Shown here: positions 8,873-20,600 of the stretch, one piece after another
How positions within the stretch are numbered: position 1 is the stretch's first letter
Layout of the letters: each line of letters begins with the position of its first letter
Source: Nocardia niwae NBRC 108934 = DSM 45340
GTDB taxonomy: Bacteria; Actinomycetota; Actinomycetes; Mycobacteriales; Mycobacteriaceae
Assembly (NCBI RefSeq): GCF_001613465.1
Contig: NZ_BDCK01000022.1
Location: forward strand, 1 to 64,000
Reading direction: 5' to 3'
DNA: 64,000 bases
The notes under the pieces: generated by a model
Database searches by the model: none
What the model saw: only the letters and a program-made list of their open reading frames with translations
Told to the model about the DNA's origin: nothing
Program-made: the position numbers and the translations under genes

Positions 8873-9289
8873 TCATGCGCCGTTGCCTTCCAAGGTGTGC
8901 GGCAGCGGCGCCACCTGCACGATCGGCGGATCGCACTCGTCCCACGGCTTGGTCAGCATGGCGACGAACGTCAGCGGGGTGATCGAGTACACGGTGTGCA
9001 TCACCCCGATCGGCGTACGCGTGCAGATGCCCTTGCCCACATGGATGAACTCCTCGGGGCAGTCCGGATCCTCGTGGTCGTCCTTGGTCACCAGCACGCC
9101 GTTGCCCTCGACGAACAGCAGGTACTCGACGAAATGCGGGTGGTAGTGCAGGCCGCGCACCTTGCCGGGGTGCATGTAGATCAGGTTGAACTCGAGCAGG
9201 GGCTCGGGCGGGACCCAGGTGAAAATGCCGCCGCGCCCGTCGCGGACGGTGTCGAGGTTGCACGACGGGGTGAGGACTTCGACCTTCAT
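8873..9289 (-). CDS. Small cupin protein, RmlC/CapF-like sugar epimerase or isomerase
   Basis: 138-aa single-domain cupin. The metal-binding motif is clear: His48, His50 and Glu55 in GLHYHPHFVEY, and His98 in the second motif IGVMHTV. The segments RGGIFTWVPP and KVRGLHYH recall sugar epimerases and isomerases (RmlC, the cupin half of CapF/WbjC). A small cupin beside a PKS could instead be a cyclase, so both roles stay open. It sits 16 bp below the AT-thioesterase gene and 97 bp above the SDR gene, inside the same transcript. In the sugar reading it would epimerise the 4-keto-6-deoxy sugar. Confidence 0.7.
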   Translation of the reverse strand: MKVEVLTPSCNLDTVRDGRGGIFTWVPPEPLLEFNLIYMHPGKVRGLHYHPHFVEYLLFVEGNGVLVTKDDHEDPDCPEEFIHVGKGICTRTPIGVMHTVYSITPLTFVAMLTKPWDECDPPIVQVAPLPHTLEGNGA

Positions 9290-9305
9290 TTACTGCATCC
9301 CTTCA

Positions 9306-11150
9306 TCAGGCGGATACCGCGTCGGGGCGGACAGCGGCGAGCTTGTCCGCGAGCGAGCCGAGCAGCGCGGCGCGCTGCTCGACGAGAAAGAAATGACCGC
9401 CGGGCAGCAACTCGGTGGAGCGCAGCCCCGGCAGGACGTCACGCCAGGCCTCCAGCTGGGTGACCGCCACCTGGCGGTCTTCGCGGCCGCCGAACAGATG
9501 CGCCGCGCACGCGGGCGCGGCGGCGGGGGTGAACCGGTAGTCGTCGAAGATCTCGAAGTCGCTGCGCAGGGCGGGCAGGAACAGCGCCATCACCTCCGGG
9601 GTCTCGCGCACCTCCGGCGGGATCCCGCCGTAATGGGCGACCGCCGCGGTGAACTCGTGATCCGGCAACTGCGACAACCGACCCGGCCGCGGCAGGTGCG
9701 GAGCCACCGCGCCGCCGAGGAACAGCGCACGCGGCGCGATCCCCGACGGCAGGCGGCGGGCGACCTCGTAGGCGGCCAGCGCGCCGAGACTGTGGCCGAA
9801 GAAGGCGAACGGCAGATCGGTCAGCGGCAGGACCCGTGCCAGCGCGACGTCGACGAGGTCGGCGAAGCGGCGGATCGGGGTCTGCGCCAGATGCCGTTGC
9901 CGCGCGGGCAACTCGATCGGGCACAGCTCCACCCAGTCGGGCAGGCCGTGCCGCCACGGGGTGTAGGCGGCGGCTTTGCCGCCGGCGAACGGCCAGCAGA
10001 ACAACCGCAGGGCCGGGGCGCCCGCGGTCTTGCGGTGGATGGTCAGCCCACCCGTGTCGGTCGGTTGGGGTGCGGCGCGGACGGCTGCGGCGGTCGCTAC
10101 CCCAGCGGGTTCCGGGCCGGCGGTGGCCAACGCGGAAGCTGTGTCGCCGGTGGCGCTTCCAGATCCGGGGACGGCCGACGATGCCGCCGAACTCGGAAGA
10201 ACCGTGGCGCCGACGGTTGCCGCGGCCGATCCCTCGAGTAAGGCCCGCAGATCACCCACTGTCGCGATCCGGGTCACCGGGGCGCCCAGCGTCGCGAAGA
10301 ATTTCGACAGCGGCGCCGATGGGCCGACCTCGTAGCGTGGTGTGCCCGCGCGCAGTAGTGCGCGCATGTTCGCGGTCCAGCGCACCGGTGCGGAGATCTG
10401 GCGGACCAGATGCTCGACGAGGGTCTCGGGCCGGTGGAACTCCCCGGTGTAGTTCGAGGTCACCGTGACCGCGCGGTCGGCGCGCAGCCGCGGCGCACAG
10501 TCGGCGAGGTGTGCGGCGAATTCGCCCTCGATGCCGCGCATCCAGCGGGAATGGAACGGCGCGCTCACCCGCAGCGGGACGAACCGCAGATCCGGATGAC
10601 GTTCGACGAGCACGGCGCGCGCGGCCGCGACCGCGTCACGTTCACCACTGATGACCAGCTGGTCGGTCGAATTGTCGTTGGCCACCTCGGCGCCTGCCTC
10701 GGCCACCAGTTCGGCCACCCCGCAGCCGGCGATGTCCGGCAGGATCAGCGCGGCCATCGCACCCGCGCCCTCCGGCACCGCGCGCTGCATCAGCGCGCCG
10801 CGTGTGCGCACCAGCCGGACTGCGTCGGCGAGTTCGATGACGCCCGCCGCGACCAGCGCGGCGTACTCGCCGAGACTGTGCCCGCCGAAAGTTGCCGCCC
10901 GACCGCCGAATTCGGTCACCAGCACCCGGTAGGCGGCGATCTCCATGGTCAGCACACACGGCTGGGTGTACTCGGTGCGATGCAGTCGCGGATCCCGTTC
11001 GGTGCAGATCCGCAGCAGGTCCTCGCTCACCGCGTCGCTCGCCTCGGCGAAGGCGTCCCGTGCGAGGGGGAACTCGGCGCAGAAGTCGGCCCCCATGCCG
11101 GTGCGCTGAGCGCCTTGGCCCGGGAACACGACCGTGTACTCGGCGCTCAT
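9306..11150 (-). CDS. Trans-acting malonyl acyltransferase fused to type II thioesterase
   Basis: A 614-aa two-domain protein. Residues 5-310 are a FabD-like acyltransferase: VVFPGQGAQRTGMG, active Ser92 in GHSLGE and His200 in SAPFHS, the malonyl-type pattern. A flexible Ala/Pro/Thr linker covers about 311-378. Residues 380-610 are an alpha/beta hydrolase of the type II thioesterase family: LFCWPFAGG oxyanion region, nucleophile near Ser455 in FFGHSLGA, Asp in GGRED and His in LLPGGHFFL. The AT would load malonyl on the AT-less modules; the TE would clear blocked ACPs. The ATG overlaps the PKS stop as ATGA. The open frame continues to 11753 only as a shadow of the PKS. A free AT is the hallmark of trans-AT systems, and its fusion to a TEII is unusual. 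Confidence 0.92.
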   Translation of the reverse strand: MSAEYTVVFPGQGAQRTGMGADFCAEFPLARDAFAEASDAVSEDLLRICTERDPRLHRTEYTQPCVLTMEIAAYRVLVTEFGGRAATFGGHSLGEYAALVAAGVIELADAVRLVRTRGALMQRAVPEGAGAMAALILPDIAGCGVAELVAEAGAEVANDNSTDQLVISGERDAVAAARAVLVERHPDLRFVPLRVSAPFHSRWMRGIEGEFAAHLADCAPRLRADRAVTVTSNYTGEFHRPETLVEHLVRQISAPVRWTANMRALLRAGTPRYEVGPSAPLSKFFATLGAPVTRIATVGDLRALLEGSAAATVGATVLPSSAASSAVPGSGSATGDTASALATAGPEPAGVATAAAVRAAPQPTDTGGLTIHRKTAGAPALRLFCWPFAGGKAAAYTPWRHGLPDWVELCPIELPARQRHLAQTPIRRFADLVDVALARVLPLTDLPFAFFGHSLGALAAYEVARRLPSGIAPRALFLGGAVAPHLPRPGRLSQLPDHEFTAAVAHYGGIPPEVRETPEVMALFLPALRSDFEIFDDYRFTPAAAPACAAHLFGGREDRQVAVTQLEAWRDVLPGLRSTELLPGGHFFLVEQRAALLGSLADKLAAVRPDAVSA

Positions 11151-14100
11151 CGCAGCACCTCCGCGGTCGGCTCGGCGCCACGCGGCGCGGGGATGTAGCC
11201 CACCTCGGCGCAGTGTGCCAGGTACATCCGCACCAAGTCCTCGGTCGGCGGGCAGTCGATGCCCGCCGCGCCGAGCACCCGCCGGGTGTAGGCACAGTCG
11301 GCGTAAGAGCTCTCCTCGTAGTGGATCGTGCCGAAAAGCTCGATGCCGTACTTGAACATCTCGAGGGTCTGGCTGTCGTAGACCTCGTCGGTGCCCAGCC
11401 GGTAGATCTGGCGGTCGGTGGCCCTGCGGTGGAATTCCTCGAGCGGCACCAGATCCACCTCGTACCCGGCGCGCTGGACATAGCGCACCACGTCGTAGTA
11501 GCGGCGGATGTCCGGATTGGTCAGATGGTAGGTCTCGCGATAGGTGGGACGCTGCGTGGCGATGTGCACGATCGCGGCGCTGACGTAGTCGACCGGGGTG
11601 ATATCCCAGTGCACCGGCGTCAGCATCGTCTCGCCGGTCTCGATCATCGTCTTGAGGATGTCGTAGTACGCGCCTTTGACGCTGACCTCGGAGAACGGGT
11701 AGCGGCCGGTGCGGCTGTCGCCCATGATGTTGCCGGGGCGCACGATGTCCCACAGCAGCCCACGCTCGCTCGCCGCCCGGATGAGCTTCTCCGACTCGTA
11801 CTTCGTCTGCTGATAGGGCAGATGGTCGTAGCCCTGGCCCAGTTCCAGGTCACGCTCGGTGAACGGCGGGTTGTTGAAGTTGAGCCGGTCGCCCAGCGCG
11901 CTGAAGCTGGACACGTACACCAGGTATCTGCCGCGCGAGCGCAGCGCGAATTCCACTGCGCGACGGGTTCCTTCGACGTTGATCGGGGCCAGCGCGTCGT
12001 AGAAGGTGACCAAGGTGGTGCGGCCCGCGGCGTGGATGGTCAGGTCCACGTCGTCGGCCAGGCGCCGCCAGGTGACCTCGTCCAGGCCCAGACGCTCATC
12101 GGCTACGTCGCCGAGCACCGTGGTGACGCGCTCGGCGAACGCCTCGTCGAGGGTCGCGTCCGGATCGTAGGTGCTCAGGAAGTGCTTGATCCGGCGCTCG
12201 GCCGCGGCCACGGTCTTGCCGCGCACCAGGCAGGTCACCCGCGCGTCGGTGCGGGTCAGCAGATCGTGCAGCAGCTTGCCGCCCAGCACACCGGTTACGC
12301 CGGTGATGAACACCGATCGCACCGGGATCGGGGCGTCCATGGTCACCACGGGGATGTCCTGTTGAGCAGCCGTGGCCGCGGCGACCGAGGTGGGACGCGG
12401 CCCCTGTTCCTGCGCCGCCCCGGTGATGATGCCTTCGGCCACCAGGTAGCGCGACAGCGACGCGATGGTCGGGTGCAGCTCGGTCGACTCCGCGGGGATC
12501 TTGACGTCGTAGTGCTTCATCAGGCGGTTGAGCATCCGGACGGTCGCCACCGAGTCGAAACCGAAATCGGCGAATTCCGCGTCGAGGTCGAGATCGGCCG
12601 GGTCGGTCTTGGTCAGATCGGCGAAGATCTCGCGGATGTGCTCGGCGAGTCGATCACGCAACGCGCTGTCGGATCCGTCGGCGGCCGGGTCGGTGACGAC
12701 CGGTTCGGGGGCGACGACCACTGGTGGCTCGACCGATTCGCCGGGGATGTCCTGCGGTGCGGCGCCGTTGGTGGCATGCCCGTTGCGCTGCTGCGCCTGC
12801 GGCGGTTCGGCTTCCTGCGCGACCACCGTCTTCGCGACCACCTGCGGCGCCGGGTGCGTGCGGCGGCGGTAGTCCTCGGGCACGATCCAGTACCTGCGCC
12901 GCGCGAACGGATAACCGGGCAGGCCGACGATCCGGCCGAAGGGCTTCGCATAGCCCTGTTCCCAGTCCACGGTCCATCCGCCGGCCCACAGCTCGGCCAC
13001 TCGCGGCAGGTTCCCCGAGCGCAGCAGCGCCCGCACTTCGGCGCGGTCGGCGTCCGACTCGCCGGGCAGTTCGTCGAGGTCGCGGTGGGTGCGGGCCACG
13101 CCGTGGAAGACCAGCAGGCCTTCGGCCGGTGCCGGGGCGCCGGCGTCGGTGGTGCTGTCGAGCAAGGCGACCAGTTCGGCAGTGGAGGTGGCGACCACCG
13201 CGAGACGATGGTCGAACGTGGCCCGGCCGACCGCCAGCGTCCACGCCACGTCGGGCAGCGGCATGGGGTTCTCACGCAGCCGCGCGGCGGTGCGGGCGGC
13301 CAGCTCCGCGAGCCGGTCGGCGTCGCGTGCCGACAGCACCACGATCCTCGGTCGTCCGTCTTCGGGGGTCGGGTCGACGGGCTCGGCATCGGTGAGGATC
13401 AGGTGGGCGTTGGATCCGCCCGCCCCGAACGAGCTGACGGCGGTGACCCGGGGCTTGCCGTCGCCGGGTCGCGGCCAGGGGGTGGGCCGATCGATGACCC
13501 GGAAGGGGGTCGCCGCGAAGTCGATTCCCGGGTTCGGCGGGTCGCTGTGCAGGTTCGGCGCGATGGTGTCGTGGCGCAGTTGCAGCAGTGCTTTCACCAC
13601 GCCCGCCGCGCCCGCCGCTGCCTCCAGATGCCCGACGCTGGATTTCGCCGAGCCGATGCCGCAGTAACCGCGCTCGGCCGTCGAGCGGCGGTAGGCCTTG
13701 GTCAGCGCCGCGATCTCGATGGGATCGCCCAGAGCGGTGCCGGTGCCGTGGGCCTCCACATAACCGATGTCGCCCGCCTCGACACGCGCCGCGGTCAGCG
13801 CCCGGCCGATGAGGTCGGTTTGGGCGACGGGGTTGGGGACGGTGAAACCGTTGGTGCGTCCGCCGTGATTGACTGTGCTGCCCCGGATCACGCCGTGGAT
13901 TCGGTCACCGTCGGCGATGGCGTGGCGCAGCGGTTTGAGCACGAGCGTGACCACACCCTCGCCCGGCACGTAGCCGTCGCCGCCCGCGCCGAACGATCGG
14001 CAGCGACCGTCGGTGGAGGCCCAGCGGCCGTAACCCAGCAGCAGGTATTTGCCGGGGTGGATCGACACGTTCACCCCGCCGGCCAGCGCGTAGGCCGCTT

Positions 14101-14659
14101 CGCCGCGGCGCAGGCTCTCGCATGCCAGATGCAGCGCGGTCAGCGATGCCGAGCACGCGGTGTCGACCGCGAGACTGGGGCCGGTGAAGCCGAGGTGGTA
14201 GGAGACCCGGTTCGCCACCGCGAAATATCCTGAGATCGGCACACCGACGAACGCCTGGTATTCGGCGTAACCCACCCCGGCGAAGACTCCGGCGTCGGGC
14301 AGGTCGCGGGCCGCGGCGCTGCGGCGCACACGATCCGGCGAGTAGCCCGCGTCTTCCAGAGCGGCCCACGAGGTTTCCAGGAACAGCCGTTGCTGCGGAT
14401 CCATCTCCTCGGCGTCCTTGGGGGTGATGCCGAAGAAGCGGGCGTCGAACTTGTCCACGTCGTCGAGGAACCCGCCCCAGCGCGCATAGGTGGTGCCGGG
14501 TTCGTCCGGGTCGTCGGAGAGGTATTCGCGATGGTCCCAGCGTTGCGGTGGGACCTCGACGATGCAATCGCGCCCGGCGACCAAGTTGGCCCAGAACTGC
14601 TCGATGTCTCCCGCCATCGGGAACTTGCCCGCCATACCGATGACGGCGATGTCCTCGGC
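11147..14659 (-). other. PKS module 8: KS-ACP plus thioester reductase release domain
   Basis: KS8 starts near 14659; its active Cys3034 is in DTACSASLTALH, with EAHGTGTALGDP and KSSVGHLEAAAG intact. A KS-flanking region follows, ending PFARRRYWIVPEDY. ACP Ser3568 is in FGFDSVATV (12551-12553). From about residue 3645 comes a reductase with the NAD(P)H loop TGVTGVLGG and the SDR pair Tyr-x3-Lys in YQQTKYESEK, as in Lys2/NRPS-type thioester reductases. No KR or DH, so the last beta-keto is kept and the thioester is reduced off. Confidence 0.92.
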
Positions 14660-17600
14660 GTCGTCGACCCGGCCGAGAACGGGCTCGGCGGAGTTCGAGG
14701 AGGCCGTCGTGTGCTCGGCCGCGACGACGTCGCCGGAGGAGGTCGTCTCGGGTGTCGAATCGGTGAGCACGGCCAGTCGCGGCGCGTGCTCGTCGGCGAG
14801 ATACCCCGCGAGGTCGCGGACGGTCTGGTATTCGAAGAACAAGGTGCTCGGCAGCGGGCCGAAATCGGTTTCCAGCCGGTCGTTCATCTTGCTGATGAGG
14901 ACCGAGTCGATGCCGTAATCCTGCAACGGGATGCGGGTGCGGATCCGTTGCGGGTCGAGTCGGCAGTATTCGGCGAGCAGACCTTTGAGGTAGGTCTCGG
15001 CGGACTCGCGCAAGGGTACGGAACCGCGCGGCGCGGCATCAGGAGCCGCGAGTCCATCAGCCGCGCGGTCGGTGATGTCGCGGAGCGCGCCGGCGTGAGG
15101 CGCAGCGGGTGTCCCTGCGGCGGATTCCGAGCGTGCCGAGGAGCTTTCGGGCACCGGATCGACCGTGGGCGGGGCGGGAAGCATCGTGTCGGCGGTGTCG
15201 GACGCACGCAGCTCTCGCGGTACGGAGTCGGTCGACGGGATTGCTCCACGTCGTGCGCCGAGAGCCGGAGCTTCACTGCCGGCCGGTTGGAAGACGCCTC
15301 GCGGCGAGCGCCCGACCTCAGCGGCCTCCGTGGACGAAGGCGCACCCACCTCCGGCGCCCAGCACCGTTCCCGGTCGAACTCGTATCCGGGCAGGTGGAT
15401 GCGGCGCGCGAGCGGATCGATCCAGCCCACGTACTCCACACGCCCACCCTCGACCCACGCCTGTGCCGCCGCTGCCGGATCGTTCAGCACGGTGGCTGCG
15501 GTTCGGTCCGCAACCGGGGTGTCGATCGTGCCGGTGAAGACACCGGCGGGCCGATCGCCCTCGGCGAAGGCGGCGAGCCGGGCCGCGACGGCGTCCACGG
15601 TGTCCCCGACCACCGCGAGGCGATGCTCGAAGCCGCTGCGCCCGAACGCCAGCGTGCGCGCGACATCCGCGAGCACTACATCCGGATGCGCGGACAGATA
15701 CCGGCGCAGAGCGCGTGCCATCCGGGCCAGGCTCGTCGTGCTGCGCGCGGAGAGCACGATGACCTGCGGTGCCCCCGGCATCGCGGGCCGGGCGGCTGCC
15801 ACGGCCGGGGCGTCGTCGACCACCAGGTGGGCGTTGGTGCCGCTGAATCCGAAAGAACTGATCGCGGCTCGCCGTGGCGAACCATCCCAGGCGCGCAGTC
15901 CGGTGTTGACGAAGAACGGCGATTCCTCGAGGCGCAGCAGCGGGTTCACCGCTTCGACGTGCAGCGACGGCGGCAGCTGTGCGGCGCGCATCGCCAGCAG
16001 CACCTTGAACAGGCTGGCCATACCGGCGGCGTGTGAGGCGTGCCCGATATTGGATTTCACCGATCCCACCGGAATGGCGCCGACCGCACCGGTGTAGTGC
16101 CGGAAGGCGGCGGTGAGCGCCTCGATCTCGATCGGATCTCCCAATCGCGTTCCCGTGCCGTGTGTTTCGACGTAACCGATGGTGGACGGATCGATCCCGC
16201 CGTTGCGGTACACCGCCAGTTCCAGCTCGGTCTGCGCGCGCACGCTCGGCGCGGTGATGCCGTTGGTGCGGCCGTCGTGGTTGATGCCGATCCCGCGGAT
16301 CACCCCGTGGATCGGGTCGCCGTCGCGTTCGGCTGCGGCCAGCGGCTTGAGCACGACCACACCGACGCCCTCGGCGATCACGAAACCGTCGGCGCCCGCG
16401 TCGAAGCTCGCGCACCGCCCCCGCGGCGACAGCATGCCCATCGACGAGGCGAGCAGGTGATATTCGGGCGTGACGAACACCGCGACACCCCCGGCCAGCG
16501 CGAGTTCCGACTCACCGGAGGCGAGGCTGCGGCAGGCCTGGTGCAACGCGACCAACGCCGAGGAACACGCGGTGTCCAGCCCGAGACAGGGACCGGTGAG
16601 ATCCAGGTGATAGGCCACCCGGGCGGGCAGGACGGCCGGGCTGTTGCCGGTGAACAGATGATGGGAGCCGACCGTTCCACGGTTGCGCAGCAGGGTGGCG
16701 TAGTCCGACCCCGGCGATCCCGCGAACACACCGCACCGGCTGCGCCGCAACGTTTTCGGGTCGATGGCGGCGTCTTCCAGGGCCAGCCAGCTGTGCTCGA
16801 GGAACAGCCGCTGCTGTGGGTCCATGTAGTCGGCTTCGGCGGGCACCAGGTCGAAGAACGCCGGATCGAACTGCTCGACGCCGTCGAGGAAGCCGCCCCA
16901 CTTGGAGTAGGTCTTGCCCGGTGTGGCCGGTCCTGGCCGGAAGTGGCCGGCGATCGGCCAGCGCGTCGCGGGGATCTCGGTCACCGCGTCGTGCCCGGCG
17001 GCGAGGTTGCGCCAGAACTCCTCCAGGTTCGCCGCGCCCGGGAACTGCCCGGACATGCCGATGATGGCGACGTCCATCGATGCTGACCTCTCGCTGGGCC
17101 GCGCGGTCTGCGCGGCGGCGGTTCGGGTGCCGGGCGTCGGCACGTTCGAGATGGAAGATGCCGGGGCGGGCGCTGGAGTCGCCGACGCGCTCGTCGCCTC
17201 GGCGCCCTCCGCTGCCATGCGAGCGCTGAGCAGCCGCACCGACGGATGGTCGAACACCACCGTGGGACGCAGCGCCAAGCCGTAGCGCGCGTTGACCCGG
17301 TCGATGATCTTCACCGCGAGAATGGAGTCCACCCCGTACTCCGACAGCGGCAGTTCCGCACGCACCTCGCTGCGCGCCACGCCGAGTCCATCGGCGACGA
17401 TGGCGGCGAGTTCGGCTTCGAGTGCCGGGGCGGAGCCGGGCCGCGAGGGTGCGGTCACCGTGGCGGGATGTCCCGCGACTGCGGGTTCGGTCCGCGCAAC
17501 GGCCGCTGGTTGGGCGGCTTCCGCCGGGTGGAGTCGTGAATCGAGGGTCGGCCCGACGGCGACCGTGGGACGCGCGGCGGCGGTCGGCTCGACGGCGCCC

Positions 17601-20600
17601 GTGGGTTGGAGCGGCGCACCGGCGGCGACCGCGGATTCGGACTGCTCGGCGGCAGCGTCCGCAGGTTGGGACAGCGCGGGGGCGGGCACGGTGCTGCCGA
17701 CCGCGGCCAGCAACCGGAAACTGGGCTCCGGATCCGTGGACAGGCCGGGCCCCCACGCGCGTACCCCGGTGAAACCCGCCGCGGTCAGCGCCGCCCGCCA
17801 CTGCGGCTCGGACAGCAACGGGGAGTGCGGAATACGCGCCTCGGGATCGCGGTAGGCGTGCCAGCCTTCCAGCAACCCGAAGGTCAGCGCGAGAACCTCG
17901 AGGTCGGTGGTCGCCTCCGTGCACGCGAGCACGCCGCCGGGTGCGAGCAGCCGCTGGACGTTGCGCAGTGTCGCATCGATCGACCGCGTCGCATGCAGAA
18001 CGTTGGCGCAGAGCACCAGATCGGCTTCGTGCGCCGGAAATCCCTGCGCGACGGGATCGGCTTCGATGTCAAGTACCGCGAAACGCAAGTTGTCGCGTGT
18101 GCCGAAGGTGCGCCGCCCATGCGCGACGAAACTGTGCGACACATCGGTGTAGTGATAGTCGAACGCGATCCCGCGCTCGGTGAGCGCGTCGAGCACCGCG
18201 TGCGTGGAACCGCCGGTCCCCGCACCGATTTCGATGATCCGCAGCGGCCGCGTCCGGCCCGCTTGCCGCGCTGCCGCCGACACCAAGGCGGCGAGCAAGC
18301 CGTTGGTGAAATCGTAGGCGGCGTTGCCCCGGTAGATCGCGCCCACCAGTTCGAGATCCCCGCCGGGGAACAGCACCTCCGTGGCGGACAACTCGCCGCG
18401 CAGCACGCGCGGATACGCGGCCAGGCAGGCGTCCAGCAAGGTCACGTACGGCTGGGTTTGCGGGAAGCGCGCGAGCAGGTCGGCGCGCATTCCGCTGGTT
18501 CCGGGCGGCGGGCCGGGCACCACGATCCGGCCGTCCTGCGAGCGCACGAGGTCGTGTCGTCGCAGGATGTCCAGGCAGCTGGTGCGCAGCCGGTCGAACT
18601 CCGGTCGTAGACCCAGGCGCGCGTCCAGTGATCGCGCGGTCCACTCTCCCGGCGTGAGTCCCATGCCGGCGAGCGTGGCGAACAGTCGCATCGCCGCGTA
18701 GCGGCCGAGTTCGGCCTTGCCCGGCTCCACGACGCCCGCGGGCTGGACGGCCGCCTCGAACCGCTCCACCACGGCGTCGAAACCGGAGCTCGGCGGTGTG
18801 CTGATCCAGTAGTCGGTGCGCTCGAAGGGATAGCCCGGCAACGGGATTCGACGTCGCGGCCCGCCGCGTCCGCGCCAATCGACTTCGGCGCCCGCGACCC
18901 ACTGGCGGGCCAGCTCCTGGTGGTCGGCGGCGGGCGCGGAAAGCGGCGGCCGGGTCTGCGCGTCGACGGTGCCGGTGACCACGGGACCGAGCTGGTCGGT
19001 GCGGAACTGGTCGAGCGCGTCGGCCACCTCGATCGGTGCGGACGCGACCACCGCCAGGCGGTGAGCCAGCGCGGGTCTGCCCACCTGCAGGGTGCGCACC
19101 GCGTCGTGGAAATCCGCGGGATCGAGGGTGCGGAAGTGCCCGGCCATGATCTCGGCGTAGCGGTGCAGTCGCTCCGGAGTGCGCGCCGACAGCACGAAGA
19201 TCTCGGGTTCACCCGTTCCGGCCGAGGGCACTCGCTCCTCGAGGTATTCGGCCACCACCACGTGGGCGTTGGCGCCGCCCGCGCCGAACGCGCTGATGCC
19301 CGCGTGCCGCGCCGCGGCGACGCCGTCGACGGTGCGGCGCGGCCAGTCCTCCGCGTCGCGCGGCAGGTGGAACGGCACCGAGTTGAACGCGATGGCCGGA
19401 TTGGCCTGTGCGGCGTGCAGCGTCGGCGCGATCCGGCCGTGGCGCATCTGCAGCAGCACCCGGGTCAGGCCCGCGACGCCGGCGGCCGCTTCCAGATGGC
19501 CGATGTTGGACTTCGTCGACCCGAGGGCGCGGGAGCGCCCGGCCTCGGGTGATCTACCGAAAGCGGAGGCCAGCCCGGCGATTTCGATCGGGTCACCGAG
19601 CGGTGTCCCGGTGCCGTGGGCCTCGAGGTAGTCGATCGCGGCCGGGTCGACCCCGGCGGCGCGCAGGGCCTCGCCGATCACCTCGGCCTGCGCGCCGGGA
19701 TGCGGCACGCTGTATCCGGACGTCTGGCCGCCGTGGTTGATCGCGCTGCCGAGGATCAGCCCGTGAATGGTGTCACCGTCGGCGCGGGCGGCCGACAGCG
19801 GTTTCAGATACAGCGCGCCGACTCCTTCGCCGGGCACGTAACCGTCGGCCGCGGCGGCGAAGGGACGGCACCGTCCGGTGCCGGACATCATGCCCAGGCT
19901 GTGCAGCAGCAGGAATTTGTCCTCGTGGAGCAGCAGATTCACCCCGCCCACCAGCGCTGCGTCGCATTCGCCGTCGAGCAGGCTGCGCCGCGCCAGATGC
20001 AGCGCGGTCAACGACGCCGAGCACGCGGTGTCCACGGTCAGGCTCGGCCCGCGCAGGCCGAGGGTATAGGAGGTGCGGTTGGCGATGGACGACGGAATCG
20101 AGGCCACCGCGACCGGATCGCCCTCGCGGCTGGCCGCCACCCCGAGCAGCCGGTAGTCGCTCCAGGTGGCGCCCACGAACACGCCGACGCGGCGGTCCCG
20201 CACGGCCGGGTCGGTGTGGTGATAGCCGGCGTGCTCCAGCGCCGCGTACGCCTGCTGCAGGAACAGCCGCTCCTGCGGGTCCAGCAGCGGCGCCTGGACC
20301 GGCGGGATGCGGAAGAACTGTGGGTCGAAACCGCCTACGTCGCGGAGGAATCCGCCGATCATCGGGGGCGCGCCGGGCGCGTCCCGGACGGCGGTGAGCC
20401 ACCAGCGTTCGGCCGGGACGGGGCCGACCGCGTCGTGTCCGTCGCGCAGGTTGCGCCAGAACTCCTCGATGTCCTCCGCGCCCGGGTAGCGACCACTGAT
20501 CCCGACGACCGCGATGGGCTCGTCGGCAGACGGGCGATGCCCGGCAGGCGAAGGATCGGCGGCGGAGACGGTCGGCGGTGCGGCTGCCGGTTGCAGCCGA

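Noticed and set aside
11151..11753. N-terminal extension of the AT-thioesterase frame
   Set aside because: It lies over the terminal reductase coding sequence in another frame; the AT domain starts right after the chosen ATG.
10892..14233. Plus-strand open frame of 1113 codons opposite the second PKS
   Set aside because: Same reason: a shadow of KS8/ACP8/TR coding sequence without recognisable fold.
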